From NCBI GenBank assembly GCA_963783335.1, contig CAWAND010000002.1, positions 124,001 to 188,000 of the forward strand: 64,000 nucleotides of DNA, written 5' to 3'. Below the pieces are notes generated by a model. It was not told where the DNA came from, made no database searches, and saw nothing but the letters and a program-made list of their open reading frames with translations. This document shows, piece after piece, positions 16,431 through 24,539 of the stretch; position 1 is the stretch's first letter; each line of letters begins with the position of its first letter. The translations under genes were made by a program, and so were the position numbers. This DNA is from CAWAND01 sp963783335. GTDB lineage: Bacteria > Chloroflexota > Anaerolineae > Anaerolineales > E44-bin32.

Positions 16431-17852
16431 ATGAACATCACCACGCTCACATTCGCTGGCTTTGTGCTCGCCACCCTGGTCCTCTTCTATCTCGTGCCGG
16501 CGCGATGGCAGAACCCTGTCTTGTTGGCCGCTTCACTGTTTTTTCTGGTGACCTGGTCATGGACATTTGCCCTGATTGCGGTGATCCTAACCGCCTTCAA
16601 CTTCACGATGGGGCTGCTCTTGGCACGTGGGGGGCGATCCAAACGCCTTCTGCTGTGGGTAGGAATAGGAGCGAACGCGGCCGCCTTGGGCTTGCTCAAG
16701 TATGGCGACACGCTCATCCAGAACCTGGCCCTCGGCGCAAGCCCGGATACGCTCGGCACAACCTTCCTGACGCTCAAGCTGCTGGTGCCCATCGGGATCT
16801 CCTACTATGTCCTTCAAGGCATCTCCTATCTGATTGATGTGTCACGTGGGACGCTCGAACCCACGCGCCGGGCCGTTGATTTTGGTGTGTACATGATCTA
16901 CTTCGCCCGCGTGGTCTCCGGACCCATCGAACGCGCGGACCGCTTCTTGGGTGAGCTCAAGCGACCCCGGCGCGTGGATCGACATGTGGTATCCGAGGCG
17001 GGCGCGCTGATCACCGTTGGACTGTTCCGCAAGCTGGTGATCGCCGATCCATTGTTTCGTATCCTTCCCGAGGATGCCTTTACCCATACCAGCAGCCTAA
17101 CCGGACCGGAGATGGATTTGGCGCTGTTGGGGTTTGTTTTTGCGCTCTACAATGATTTCGCTGGTTACACGGAGATGGTGCGGGGCGTTGGAAGGCTGTT
17201 TGGCATCGAGCTGACCCGTAACTTTGCCTACCCTCTCTTCAGCCGCAACTTCAACGAGTTTTGGAATCGCTGGCACATTTCTCTGTCCCATTGGCTGCGC
17301 GACTATGTCTACTATCCCGTGTCCCGCTGGCTGCTGCGCCGCTTTCACAACCCGCGCAACGTCCTTAACCTGGCGGTACCCGCCCTGGCGACCATGCTCG
17401 TCAGTGCTGCCTGGCATGACGCCCGACTGGGTGTCTTGCTTTGGGGCGGCATCAATGCCGGCTACCTGGTGGTCGAACGTGTGCGTGCGGTTTGGTGGGG
17501 GTCGAATCCGCCGGACAAGCAGCCCCTGGCTCTCCAGCGGGCCAAGGCGGGCGTGACCTTCGGGCTGGCCGCGCTGGCTGGCGTGCCATTCCTGGCCGGC
17601 GTCACCCATCTCCGACCGGCCTATGGCAGCTTGCTCCATTGGGGAACGCTGGGGAAGCCGGACTTGCGAATTCTGATCCTGGTGACGGCTACCTTGGGGT
17701 TGGATTGGATTCAAAGTCGAGGCGAAGATGAGCGTGTGTTTCTGAGCTGGCCGATGCCGGCCAAGGCAGCCGTTCTTGCGCTGGCCATCTTGGCGATCGT
17801 GATTGCCACGCGCGCCGATGTCGGCGCGCCGTTCATCTATCAAGCCTTCTAA
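16431..17852 (+). CDS. MBOAT family O-acyltransferase (AlgI-like)
   Basis: 473 residues from ATG 16431 with about ten to twelve hydrophobic segments. Family signatures include the loop PIGISYYVLQGISYLIDV, FARVVSGPIER, the substrate-channel block NFNEFWNRWHISLSHWLRDYVY, and SAAWHDARLGVLLWGGINAG. The first histidine of the active region is present (WHD), whereas the second position, usually WGxxHG, reads WGGINAG, so that histidine is Asn here. It should move acyl groups across the membrane to the SGNH partner encoded just upstream. ORF extension upstream to 16299 overlaps the SGNH tail and is not supported. Confidence 0.9.
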   Translation: MNITTLTFAGFVLATLVLFYLVPARWQNPVLLAASLFFLVTWSWTFALIAVILTAFNFTMGLLLARGGRSKRLLLWVGIGANAAALGLLKYGDTLIQNLALGASPDTLGTTFLTLKLLVPIGISYYVLQGISYLIDVSRGTLEPTRRAVDFGVYMIYFARVVSGPIERADRFLGELKRPRRVDRHVVSEAGALITVGLFRKLVIADPLFRILPEDAFTHTSSLTGPEMDLALLGFVFALYNDFAGYTEMVRGVGRLFGIELTRNFAYPLFSRNFNEFWNRWHISLSHWLRDYVYYPVSRWLLRRFHNPRNVLNLAVPALATMLVSAAWHDARLGVLLWGGINAGYLVVERVRAVWWGSNPPDKQPLALQRAKAGVTFGLAALAGVPFLAGVTHLRPAYGSLLHWGTLGKPDLRILILVTATLGLDWIQSRGEDERVFLSWPMPAKAAVLALAILAIVIATRADVGAPFIYQAF

Positions 17853-17887
17853 GGCAGGCGCCGCTGGCAAATCTGGGCGGGGTCGGA

Positions 17888-18568
17888 ATGAAACCGTGGA
17901 AGGAAAGGCTGGGTCGATCTATGCTTGAGCGGTCGATTGTTCCCCTTCATCTTAGAGGCAGACTTTTGCGGCGCCTGGCTAGCGGGGCCTTTGTCTATCG
18001 CTATCGGCATCTGATTCGATCCTATCGGAATGACCGAGTCACATCAGAGGCCATCGCCGGCGTCTTGGACAAGATCGCTCCAGGCCGTCTGTGGATTGGT
18101 GACAAGTATCCGGGGTATGTCTTCAAGCTCGACAAACTGGTCGAGCTGCCGGGCGCGGCGATCATCGTCCTCTACCGGGATGTGCGCGACGTGTATTTGT
18201 CGACTTGGAACATGAGCCGGACAGCGTGGAAGGGGAAGCTTACCCGTCAGGGTCGTCGAATAGACAAAAACATGGCCAACCCGCGCCATGTGGCCGAGAG
18301 GTGGGTTCAAGCGATAGAACTGATGGAGAGACACAAGGGCCGCGTGATTCCGGTTCGCTACGAGGCCTTCGCCACCGATCCTGAGAGCTCGATTATCCCT
18401 GTCGCCGAAGCACTCAAGGTTGATCCCGCAGGTTTCAAGCTTGGGCGAGTCCATGCAGACAGCATCGGCAAATTTGAGAGGGGCCTTTCCCAGGACCAAC
18501 TCACCACCATTGAGGAGGTGGCCGGCTCGGTCATGCAACGCCACGGATACCATCCAATCACCATATAG
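17888..18568 (+). CDS. Sulfotransferase-like protein lacking the N-terminal PAPS loop
   Basis: 226 residues. The second half of a sulfotransferase domain is clear: GDKYPGY resembles the GxKxP block, VLYRDVRDVYLSTW is the 3'-phosphate-binding strand and helix, and VIPVRYEAFATDPE is the usual late strand. The N-terminal P-loop-like SGTT motif that holds the 5'-phosphosulfate is missing: the product begins MKPWKERLG and the frame does not extend further upstream. The gene may be a truncated relic or use a divergent loop. It starts 36 bp after the MBOAT stop, so a shared transcript is likely. Confidence 0.65.
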   Translation: MKPWKERLGRSMLERSIVPLHLRGRLLRRLASGAFVYRYRHLIRSYRNDRVTSEAIAGVLDKIAPGRLWIGDKYPGYVFKLDKLVELPGAAIIVLYRDVRDVYLSTWNMSRTAWKGKLTRQGRRIDKNMANPRHVAERWVQAIELMERHKGRVIPVRYEAFATDPESSIIPVAEALKVDPAGFKLGRVHADSIGKFERGLSQDQLTTIEEVAGSVMQRHGYHPITI

Positions 18569-18785
18569 TCGTCTCCGTCCAGACTTGTTTTGGGTGGATG
18601 GGGCCACTGCTTCCAAGCGGACGCAGTCTGTCAGTTGGTGACCGATACGCGGGAGTTAGAAGTCTGTCAAGGCATGAGCCTGGCCAAGAGTCATGGGGTG
18701 TAAGTCATCAAATGCTTGCCAAAGATGCCCGTAGTTCTCAGGTCAATCGACTCCCCGTGCCGCTTCCCCTGGCCAACCTCTCGCT

Positions 18786-20423
18786 ATGACACAGGGGACG
18801 AGCGACAGGTCTGCGGTTGTGCTTCCCCCTAGGATCAATGTGTTGGGGGTCGGCGTCCACCCGATCAATATGGGCCAGGCCCTGGATGCGATCGACAGGT
18901 GGATTGCGCGGGGCGAGAAGCATTACGTCTGCCTGACGCCGATCCACAGCATCCTCGCCTGCCAGGACGATCCCGATATGAAGCGGGTCTTCAACCAGAG
19001 CGGTCTGACCACGCCGGACGGGATGCCCCTGGTGTGGATCTCCCGGGCCAGCGGACATCACCAGGCGAATCGCGTCTACGGTCCCGATGTCATGCGGTCG
19101 GTGAGCCAGCGTTCGGTGGCGCTGGGCTATCGGCACTTCCTGTTGGGCGGGCATCCGGGCGTGCCGGAACGCGTGCAGGAGGTGTTGGAGTCGGACTATC
19201 CAGGGATCCAGGTCGTGGGCCGGCTTTCCCCCGCTTTCGGAGAGATGAACGGCGAACAAGATGCCGAGTTGGTGGTGGAGATCAACGCTGCCTCCCCGGA
19301 CATCGTATGGGTGGCGCTCGGCTCGCCCAGGCAGGAAAAGTGGATGGCCGAGCACGTGCAGGCGCTGAATGCCCACGTCCTGATCGGGGTGGGCGCGGCC
19401 TTTGATTTCCTGTCGGGGCGCAAACCGCATGCGCCGCGCTGGATTCAGCGCTCGGGCCTGGAATGGCTCTTCCGGCTGGCATCCGAACCGCGGCGCCTGT
19501 GGCGTCGCTATCTGCGTTATCCGATCTTCACTGTAATGTACGCAGCGCAGTTGCTGGGCCTGAAACGCTACGTCATGATCGGCGCTGGCTCACCGTCTTC
19601 CGAAGTCCCCAATGATCCGCGCCCGTCTCTGCCGGGCCAGACCTCGACCGCCGGACCGGTTGGTCGACTTGCCCGAGCCGACATCTTCGGTGTGCAGATC
19701 TCCGCCCTGACCGTCGCCGATCTGCATCAGATTATCGCCGCGGCGGTGGAAACAAACACCAGGGCCCTCCTGCCGAACGTCAATGCCCATGCCCTGAACC
19801 TGGCCTATGAGACACCCTGGCTGAGAGACTTCTTCAACCAATCGACGGCCGTCTTCCCCGATGGATCGGGTGCCCTGTTCGCGGCGCGTGTTCAAGGCGG
19901 CCGCTTTCAAGAGCGGGTCACCTATGCCGATTGGATGTGGGATCTGGCCCGATTCTGCGCCGAAAGGGGCTTCAGCCTCTACTTTCTCGGGGGCCGAGAT
20001 GGGGTGGCTGCTGAGGCGGCGGACACACTCCGCGGCAGGTTTCCCGATCTGCGAGTAGCAGGGACTCATGAAGGCTACTTCGATAAGTCCAGCCAGAGCC
20101 CTGAGAATGCAGCCGTGCTGGCCGAGATCAATCGTCTCCAACCGGATGTCCTGATCGTGGGCTTTGGCATGCCGCTCCAGGAACGATGGTTGAAGGACAA
20201 CTGGGGCCGGCTTGACGTCCGCGTCGGCTTGACGGGTGGGGCGGTGTTCGATTACATGTCGGGGAGGCTGCGGCGACCGCCACGATTCCTGGCCGACCAT
20301 GGCTTGGAGTGGTTTGGGCGCCTGCTGATTGAACCCGGTCGTCTGTGGCGCCGTTACCTGCTCGGGATCCCGCAGTTTACCTGGCGCGTGGTTCTTCAGC
20401 GTCTGAGGCACGGACGATCATAA
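18786..20423 (+). CDS. Tandem double-domain TagA/WecG/CpsF glycosyltransferase
   Basis: 545 residues, about twice the family length. Domain 1 (about 15-262) has INVLGVGVHPINM, LTPIHSIL, TTPDGMPLVW, HFLLGGHPG, VWVALGSPRQEKWM and VGAAFDFLSGRK; domain 2 (about 300-545) repeats the whole set in divergent form: IFGVQISALTV, LPNVNAHALNL, FPDGSGALFA, YFLGGRDG, LIVGFGMPLQERWL and TGGAVFDYMSGR. Both keep the Asp of the DG motif and the two C-terminal glycine blocks. WecG/TagA enzymes transfer ManNAc or ManNAcA to a polyprenyl-linked GlcNAc, so this protein may add two residues or hold one inactive domain. It ends convergent to the PP-loop operon, 59 bp away. Confidence 0.9.
   Translation: MTQGTSDRSAVVLPPRINVLGVGVHPINMGQALDAIDRWIARGEKHYVCLTPIHSILACQDDPDMKRVFNQSGLTTPDGMPLVWISRASGHHQANRVYGPDVMRSVSQRSVALGYRHFLLGGHPGVPERVQEVLESDYPGIQVVGRLSPAFGEMNGEQDAELVVEINAASPDIVWVALGSPRQEKWMAEHVQALNAHVLIGVGAAFDFLSGRKPHAPRWIQRSGLEWLFRLASEPRRLWRRYLRYPIFTVMYAAQLLGLKRYVMIGAGSPSSEVPNDPRPSLPGQTSTAGPVGRLARADIFGVQISALTVADLHQIIAAAVETNTRALLPNVNAHALNLAYETPWLRDFFNQSTAVFPDGSGALFAARVQGGRFQERVTYADWMWDLARFCAERGFSLYFLGGRDGVAAEAADTLRGRFPDLRVAGTHEGYFDKSSQSPENAAVLAEINRLQPDVLIVGFGMPLQERWLKDNWGRLDVRVGLTGGAVFDYMSGRLRRPPRFLADHGLEWFGRLLIEPGRLWRRYLLGIPQFTWRVVLQRLRHGRS
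18831..19100 (+). repeat. Direct repeat, right copy (partner 14387-14656)
   Basis: This is the 5' part of the intact double TagA gene that is duplicated at 14387-14656 in the same orientation, with 60 bases (18918-18977) completely identical. Confidence 0.8.
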
Positions 20424-20482
20424 CCCTGCCAGGCCAGACCTGACCCGAGCGGTGCTTAGGGTGTCGACCCATCATGCGCCAA

Positions 20483-21727
20483 TCAGGGGAAACGTCGGTT
20501 GAGCCAACGCCCCAGGTGCCACAAGGTGGGCCGGATCCAACGTGTGGTGCGCCGCGCCAGCGGATGCGCCTCAAAGCGTGAACGAAGCGACCGTATCCAC
20601 CCTAGACGAAACCGGCGATCCAGCTGTTCCGTCCGTTCGAAGGCCGCCTCCACGGCGGCGGCGATATCCTCTCGGCCATGCTCCAGCGCTGAAGCCTGGA
20701 TGGTGCGGAAACTGATGACGCCCTGGTTGATGTAGGTCCGGCGAATCAGATCCAGGTCCAGCGAGGGCCCCGGGAAGCTGGAGGCCTGCTCCAGGCCGCC
20801 GACGATCTCCAACATCGACATGGCGATTACGCACTTCAGGCACCGCCCGCAGTTACCGCCGGTGTCAGATTCGTAGCAGACGCGCAAGTTCTTGAGGGCC
20901 AATGGGATGTCCCGCAGGAACTCGAGCTTGGGGATGCGATCGTCTTCGACGCGGTAGTGGATGAATTGGGTCCAGGCGGACGAGAACAGGGGATCCGTTT
21001 CAGGATGAGAAGCATGAGGGCGGAGATGCGTGGCCGGTAGGCCGGATGAGATCACCAGCTGCCGATAGCTCCCTCCGAGCGAATGCCCAGCACCCGCCAG
21101 CAGACAGCCGAAGGCGATGTCCGTCCAGCCCGCCTCTTGGAATCTCGTCTGACGCAGGTTCGTAGCCACGGTCACCACCCGCTTGTCGAGAGACTCGGCA
21201 ACCTCCTCTATCCGCCTCAGCGCTTGGCCCAGGGCAAGCGTGTTCCCCAGGGGGATGTCGAAGCCCTGAAGAAACAGCAGGTCGTCGATGTCTGTGTCTC
21301 TGGCCTCCATCGAACGGAAGAGGGTGTAATGCGAATCGATGCCGCCCGAGAAGAACAGGCCCGATCGGCGGGGACCAGACGGTTTGGGAGTCGTGCGAGC
21401 CGGAACGAGCAAGGCGATCGGCCGCAGAGCGTCAAACCAGCCAGCCCAAATGTCCATCAACCGGCGGAGATTCTCGACCAGAATCTCGTCGACCGGGAGC
21501 TCCATCGCAAGGGGACACCCAAGTGTGACCGCCAGCGGGAGCAGCGCCACCAGCCAGGTGTTGCCGCTCTGATCCAACCCGTCGGCCAGGTCCTCGGGGA
21601 TGTCGAACCACATTCGCTCTGGACGAGACAACAAGCCTGGGTAGCTGGCCCGCACCGACCAGCGCAACAAGGAGGCATCTCTTGGTGAGCGGTCCAGTCG
21701 GGGGTCGTCGACCCTGAGCGCGTTCAT
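20483..21727 (-). CDS. PP-loop ATPase-like protein with C-x8-C-x2-C-x2-C motif, paralog 1
   Basis: 413 residues from ATG 21727, which overlaps the upstream paralog stop (ATGA). An N-terminal domain of about 120 residues shared by all three paralogs (NTWLVALLPLAVTL) precedes the PP-loop SGGIDSHYT at 127-135. Later come SHPETDPLFSS, FIHYRVEDDRI, and the cysteine block CYESDTGGNCGRCLKC, the same spacing as the zinc site of QueC. PP-loop enzymes adenylate a carboxyl or carbonyl before amidation, thiolation or ring formation. No membrane segment is evident, though the C-terminal 60 residues are very basic. The function is unknown; a place beside pyruvyl transferase and glycan genes suggests a glycan-modifying step. 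Confidence 0.75.
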   Translation of the reverse strand: MNALRVDDPRLDRSPRDASLLRWSVRASYPGLLSRPERMWFDIPEDLADGLDQSGNTWLVALLPLAVTLGCPLAMELPVDEILVENLRRLMDIWAGWFDALRPIALLVPARTTPKPSGPRRSGLFFSGGIDSHYTLFRSMEARDTDIDDLLFLQGFDIPLGNTLALGQALRRIEEVAESLDKRVVTVATNLRQTRFQEAGWTDIAFGCLLAGAGHSLGGSYRQLVISSGLPATHLRPHASHPETDPLFSSAWTQFIHYRVEDDRIPKLEFLRDIPLALKNLRVCYESDTGGNCGRCLKCVIAMSMLEIVGGLEQASSFPGPSLDLDLIRRTYINQGVISFRTIQASALEHGREDIAAAVEAAFERTEQLDRRFRLGWIRSLRSRFEAHPLARRTTRWIRPTLWHLGRWLNRRFP

Positions 21728-22977
21728 CGGGGCTGATTGCCCCAAGGCGGCAGCCGGCGATTGATCCAGGTGGCTGCCCGGCGCAGCCTCATGAAGACTG
21801 GGGCCAGCCAAGACCTGGCCCACGGGACATCCTGGAAGGTCATGCGGGCGCGCCACACGAGCCCGAAGAACATCCACTGGTTGAGGCGTGCGGTGCGCCG
21901 GAAGGCAGCCTGGATGGCATCGGCGATATCATCCCGCCCCTTGCCCCGAAGGTAGGGGATCAGGTTCTTGAAATACCGCCATTCCCAGCCTAAGTACAGC
22001 CGGCGGATGACGGCCAGGTCCAGCTGTCGCGATGGAAACGACGGGCAGCTCTCCAATTTGCCGATGACCTCCAGGACGATCATTGTCCGCAGGCATTTCA
22101 AACACTGTCCGCAGTTGTCTCCGCTCGGCGACTCCCAGCATACTCTGAGGTGGTCCAAGGCCACCGGATAGCGGCTGACGAATTCGGTCTTCTCGATGCG
22201 GTCCGCCCAATCCCCGTAATGGACGAAGCTCGTAGTCGCGGTCGAATAGAGTGGGTCGGCCTGCGGGTGACTCCCCAGGGGATGCAGGTCAGCCGCCGCC
22301 CAGGTCGAGGAAATCAGGAGCTGCCGATAGCGGGCCTCAAGGGCCAGCCCGCAGGCGCCGAGCAGTGGACCGCTTCCCATCTGATCCCAGTGGAGCTGGC
22401 GGAAGCGCGTCGAGCGCAAATTGGTGGCCATGATCTGCACGGGAATTCCCATGACCTGGCCGGCATGGCGTATGGTGGCCGAGGCGCGCTCGAAGGCGCG
22501 CGCGTTGCTGAGAAGAATGTCGGCTCCTTGGATGAAGACCAGCTCATCGATGGTATACGCTGACGTGCTTCCAGCATGGAGCACCGAGTAGAAGGAATTG
22601 ACGCCTCCCGAGAAGAAGAGCCCCGTCATCTGATCAGAGGCCGCCGCTGCGGGCAAGCGTTCGGCCCGGATGGTAACAGGGGACAGCCGAGGGTACCAGC
22701 TTGTCCAAAGAGACTGGAGCTTTTGGGCGTTTTCCAGCAGAAGGGGATCGACTGGCGCTGCGATTTCCAAATCTTCCTTCAGCGTTAGCGCCAGGGGGAG
22801 CAGGGCCACCAGCCAGGGATTCCCGCTCAAACTGAGCTGATCCTTGAGCTGTTCATCGACTTCGAACCAGACATGCTCGGGCCGTGCAAGATGGTTTCTG
22901 TAGTGGACCGCGGCCTGCAGCCGCACGTGCCCCGGTGCGTTGGGGGAAGCGACAAGCTCGGGAGGAGAGACGCGCAT
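21724..22977 (-). CDS. PP-loop ATPase-like protein, paralog 2, with Asp-to-Asn in the loop
   Basis: 417 residues with the same layout as its neighbours: N-terminal NPWLVALLPLALTL, PP-loop, SHPQADPLYSTATTSFVHYGDW, and CWESPSGDNCGQCLKC. The PP-loop reads SGGVNSFYS: the codon at 22597-22599 gives Asn127 where the other two have Asp. That Asp is nearly constant in SGGxDS loops, so this copy may not bind or activate ATP in the usual way. It could be a pseudoenzyme partner of a paralog. The cysteine block is intact, which argues against simple decay. 195 bp separate it from paralog 3. Confidence 0.75.
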   Translation of the reverse strand: MRVSPPELVASPNAPGHVRLQAAVHYRNHLARPEHVWFEVDEQLKDQLSLSGNPWLVALLPLALTLKEDLEIAAPVDPLLLENAQKLQSLWTSWYPRLSPVTIRAERLPAAAASDQMTGLFFSGGVNSFYSVLHAGSTSAYTIDELVFIQGADILLSNARAFERASATIRHAGQVMGIPVQIMATNLRSTRFRQLHWDQMGSGPLLGACGLALEARYRQLLISSTWAAADLHPLGSHPQADPLYSTATTSFVHYGDWADRIEKTEFVSRYPVALDHLRVCWESPSGDNCGQCLKCLRTMIVLEVIGKLESCPSFPSRQLDLAVIRRLYLGWEWRYFKNLIPYLRGKGRDDIADAIQAAFRRTARLNQWMFFGLVWRARMTFQDVPWARSWLAPVFMRLRRAATWINRRLPPWGNQPR

Positions 22978-23172
22978 TGGTGGCGATCAGCCTCCCCGCT
23001 GGGCGATGACGAGATCGATGGGATGCAGCATGTGAGCACAACCTCGTTCCCGAGGGTGTCGAGAGGTCATTGTCGGTTTCTCGAGTTCCCCATCATATCC
23101 GTTCCGATACGACATCCACACTCTCTCTTTTCGGTCGATTCCCGAAAGCGGAGGCTGACCAGGTCAACCCTC

Positions 23173-24423
23173 CTAATCTGCGGATCTGGGGTCGGCAGCC
23201 AGCCTTGTGTCCTTTGTGCGGCTGACAACTCGCCGGAGCCATCGCAGAGGAGGCAGAAGCCATTGCCGGGCCTTCGCCGATCGGCGAAGCCGCATGGCGG
23301 CTCGCTGCACCATGCCGAACAACACGAGATGGTTGCGGCGAGCGGCTCGTGATCGAGCGGCTTCGAAGGCCTCGGCGATATCGGTTCGTCCATGCTCACG
23401 GGCAAACGGTCCCAGGAATGAATAGTGCTGCCAATCGTTGCCCAGAGGGGCATTCCGCAGGCGATTAAGGTCAAGCTGGTTGGTGGGAAAGGCAGTACAG
23501 GCTTCAAGCTTCCCCAAGATCTCAAGCACCGCCATTGTGCGCAGGCACTTGGTGCATCGGCCGCAGTTGCTCCCGTCAACATTCTTCCAACAAACCCGCA
23601 AGTTGTCGAGCGCGATCGGTTCCGAACTGATGGAAGTGATCTTTTGGATCCGGTTTGCCCAGACACCATAGTGAACGAAGGCAGTATGCGAGGTGGACAT
23701 CAGGGGATCGGTGTCGGGGTGACTGCCATAGGGGGGCAGGACCCCCTGAGGCCAAGATGACGAAATATAGATCTGGCGGTATCTGCCCTCGAACAAGAGC
23801 CCAACGGCGCCCAAGAGCGCGCCATGGCTCAACTGGCCCCAATCCGCCAGCCGAAATCGGGTCGACCTGAGATTGGTGCCTACGGTCAGCAGCCGCATAT
23901 CCCACGCCTGGCTGGCGAATGCAATCGATGCTTTGGCACGCGCAAAGCCTCCCGTCTCACGGATGGGGATATCGGCGCCATGGACAAACAACAGATCATC
24001 GATGGGATGGTCCTTATGGGCGCGCTGGTTCAGAACCGTGAAAAATGAGTCGACTCCCCCGGAAAAGAACACGGCCGATCGGCTAGGAGCCTCCGGGCTT
24101 TGGTCTTCCCTGCTGGCCTCAATGGGAATCGGCGAAAACTCCGGGTACCAGCGGCACCATATCGCCATCAAATGGCGGACGTTGTTCAACAGAACTGGGT
24201 CGAGTGCGAGCTCGATCTGAAGTGGCTGATGGCTCACAAACGCCAGGGGAAGGAGCGCCAACAGCCAGGGATCGCCACTCCGGCTTGTTTGCTCTAGGAG
24301 CCCTTCGTTGAACTCGAACCAGACAACTTCAGAGGCTGTCTCGCGCCCCTTGTATGTGACGCGGGCGGAAAGCTGTATCTTGTTGGACGGGGACGGAATG
24401 GCTTCAAGCTGAGAGATTAGCAT
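23173..24423 (-). CDS. PP-loop ATPase-like protein with QueC-like zinc motif, paralog 3
   Basis: 416 residues. The canonical PP-loop SGGVDSFFT is at 121-129, preceded by the shared N-terminal region (DPWLLALLPLAF, PVLLNNVRHLMAIW). Next come a conserved TNLRSTRFR segment, YGSHPDTDPLMSTSHTAFVHYG, and the metal motif CWKNVDGSNCGRCTKC. The tail ends with a basic helix. It is the first PP-loop gene of the operon after the pyruvyl transferase (116 bp gap). QueC (7-cyano-7-deazaguanine synthase) shares the loop and cysteine spacing, but the lengths, N-terminal domain and setting differ, so a role in queuosine synthesis is unlikely. Confidence 0.75.
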   Translation of the reverse strand: MLISQLEAIPSPSNKIQLSARVTYKGRETASEVVWFEFNEGLLEQTSRSGDPWLLALLPLAFVSHQPLQIELALDPVLLNNVRHLMAIWCRWYPEFSPIPIEASREDQSPEAPSRSAVFFSGGVDSFFTVLNQRAHKDHPIDDLLFVHGADIPIRETGGFARAKASIAFASQAWDMRLLTVGTNLRSTRFRLADWGQLSHGALLGAVGLLFEGRYRQIYISSSWPQGVLPPYGSHPDTDPLMSTSHTAFVHYGVWANRIQKITSISSEPIALDNLRVCWKNVDGSNCGRCTKCLRTMAVLEILGKLEACTAFPTNQLDLNRLRNAPLGNDWQHYSFLGPFAREHGRTDIAEAFEAARSRAARRNHLVLFGMVQRAAMRLRRSAKARQWLLPPLRWLRRVVSRTKDTRLAADPRSAD

Positions 24424-24539
24424 CGACGGCTCAGGGATCGTCCTTCAACGGATTCGAGTCCAGCGGCCTGCAGCAAGTTGGATTCCTTGCATGTGCCGTG
24501 TGAAGACGGGGACGCGCCAGCATGGTCCGTCCCTGCGCT

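Noticed and set aside
20483..24423. queC (queuosine synthesis) assignment for the PP-loop genes
   Set aside because: The proteins are almost twice as long as QueC, have an extra N-terminal domain, occur in three copies and sit with glycan genes; only the loop and cysteine spacing are shared.
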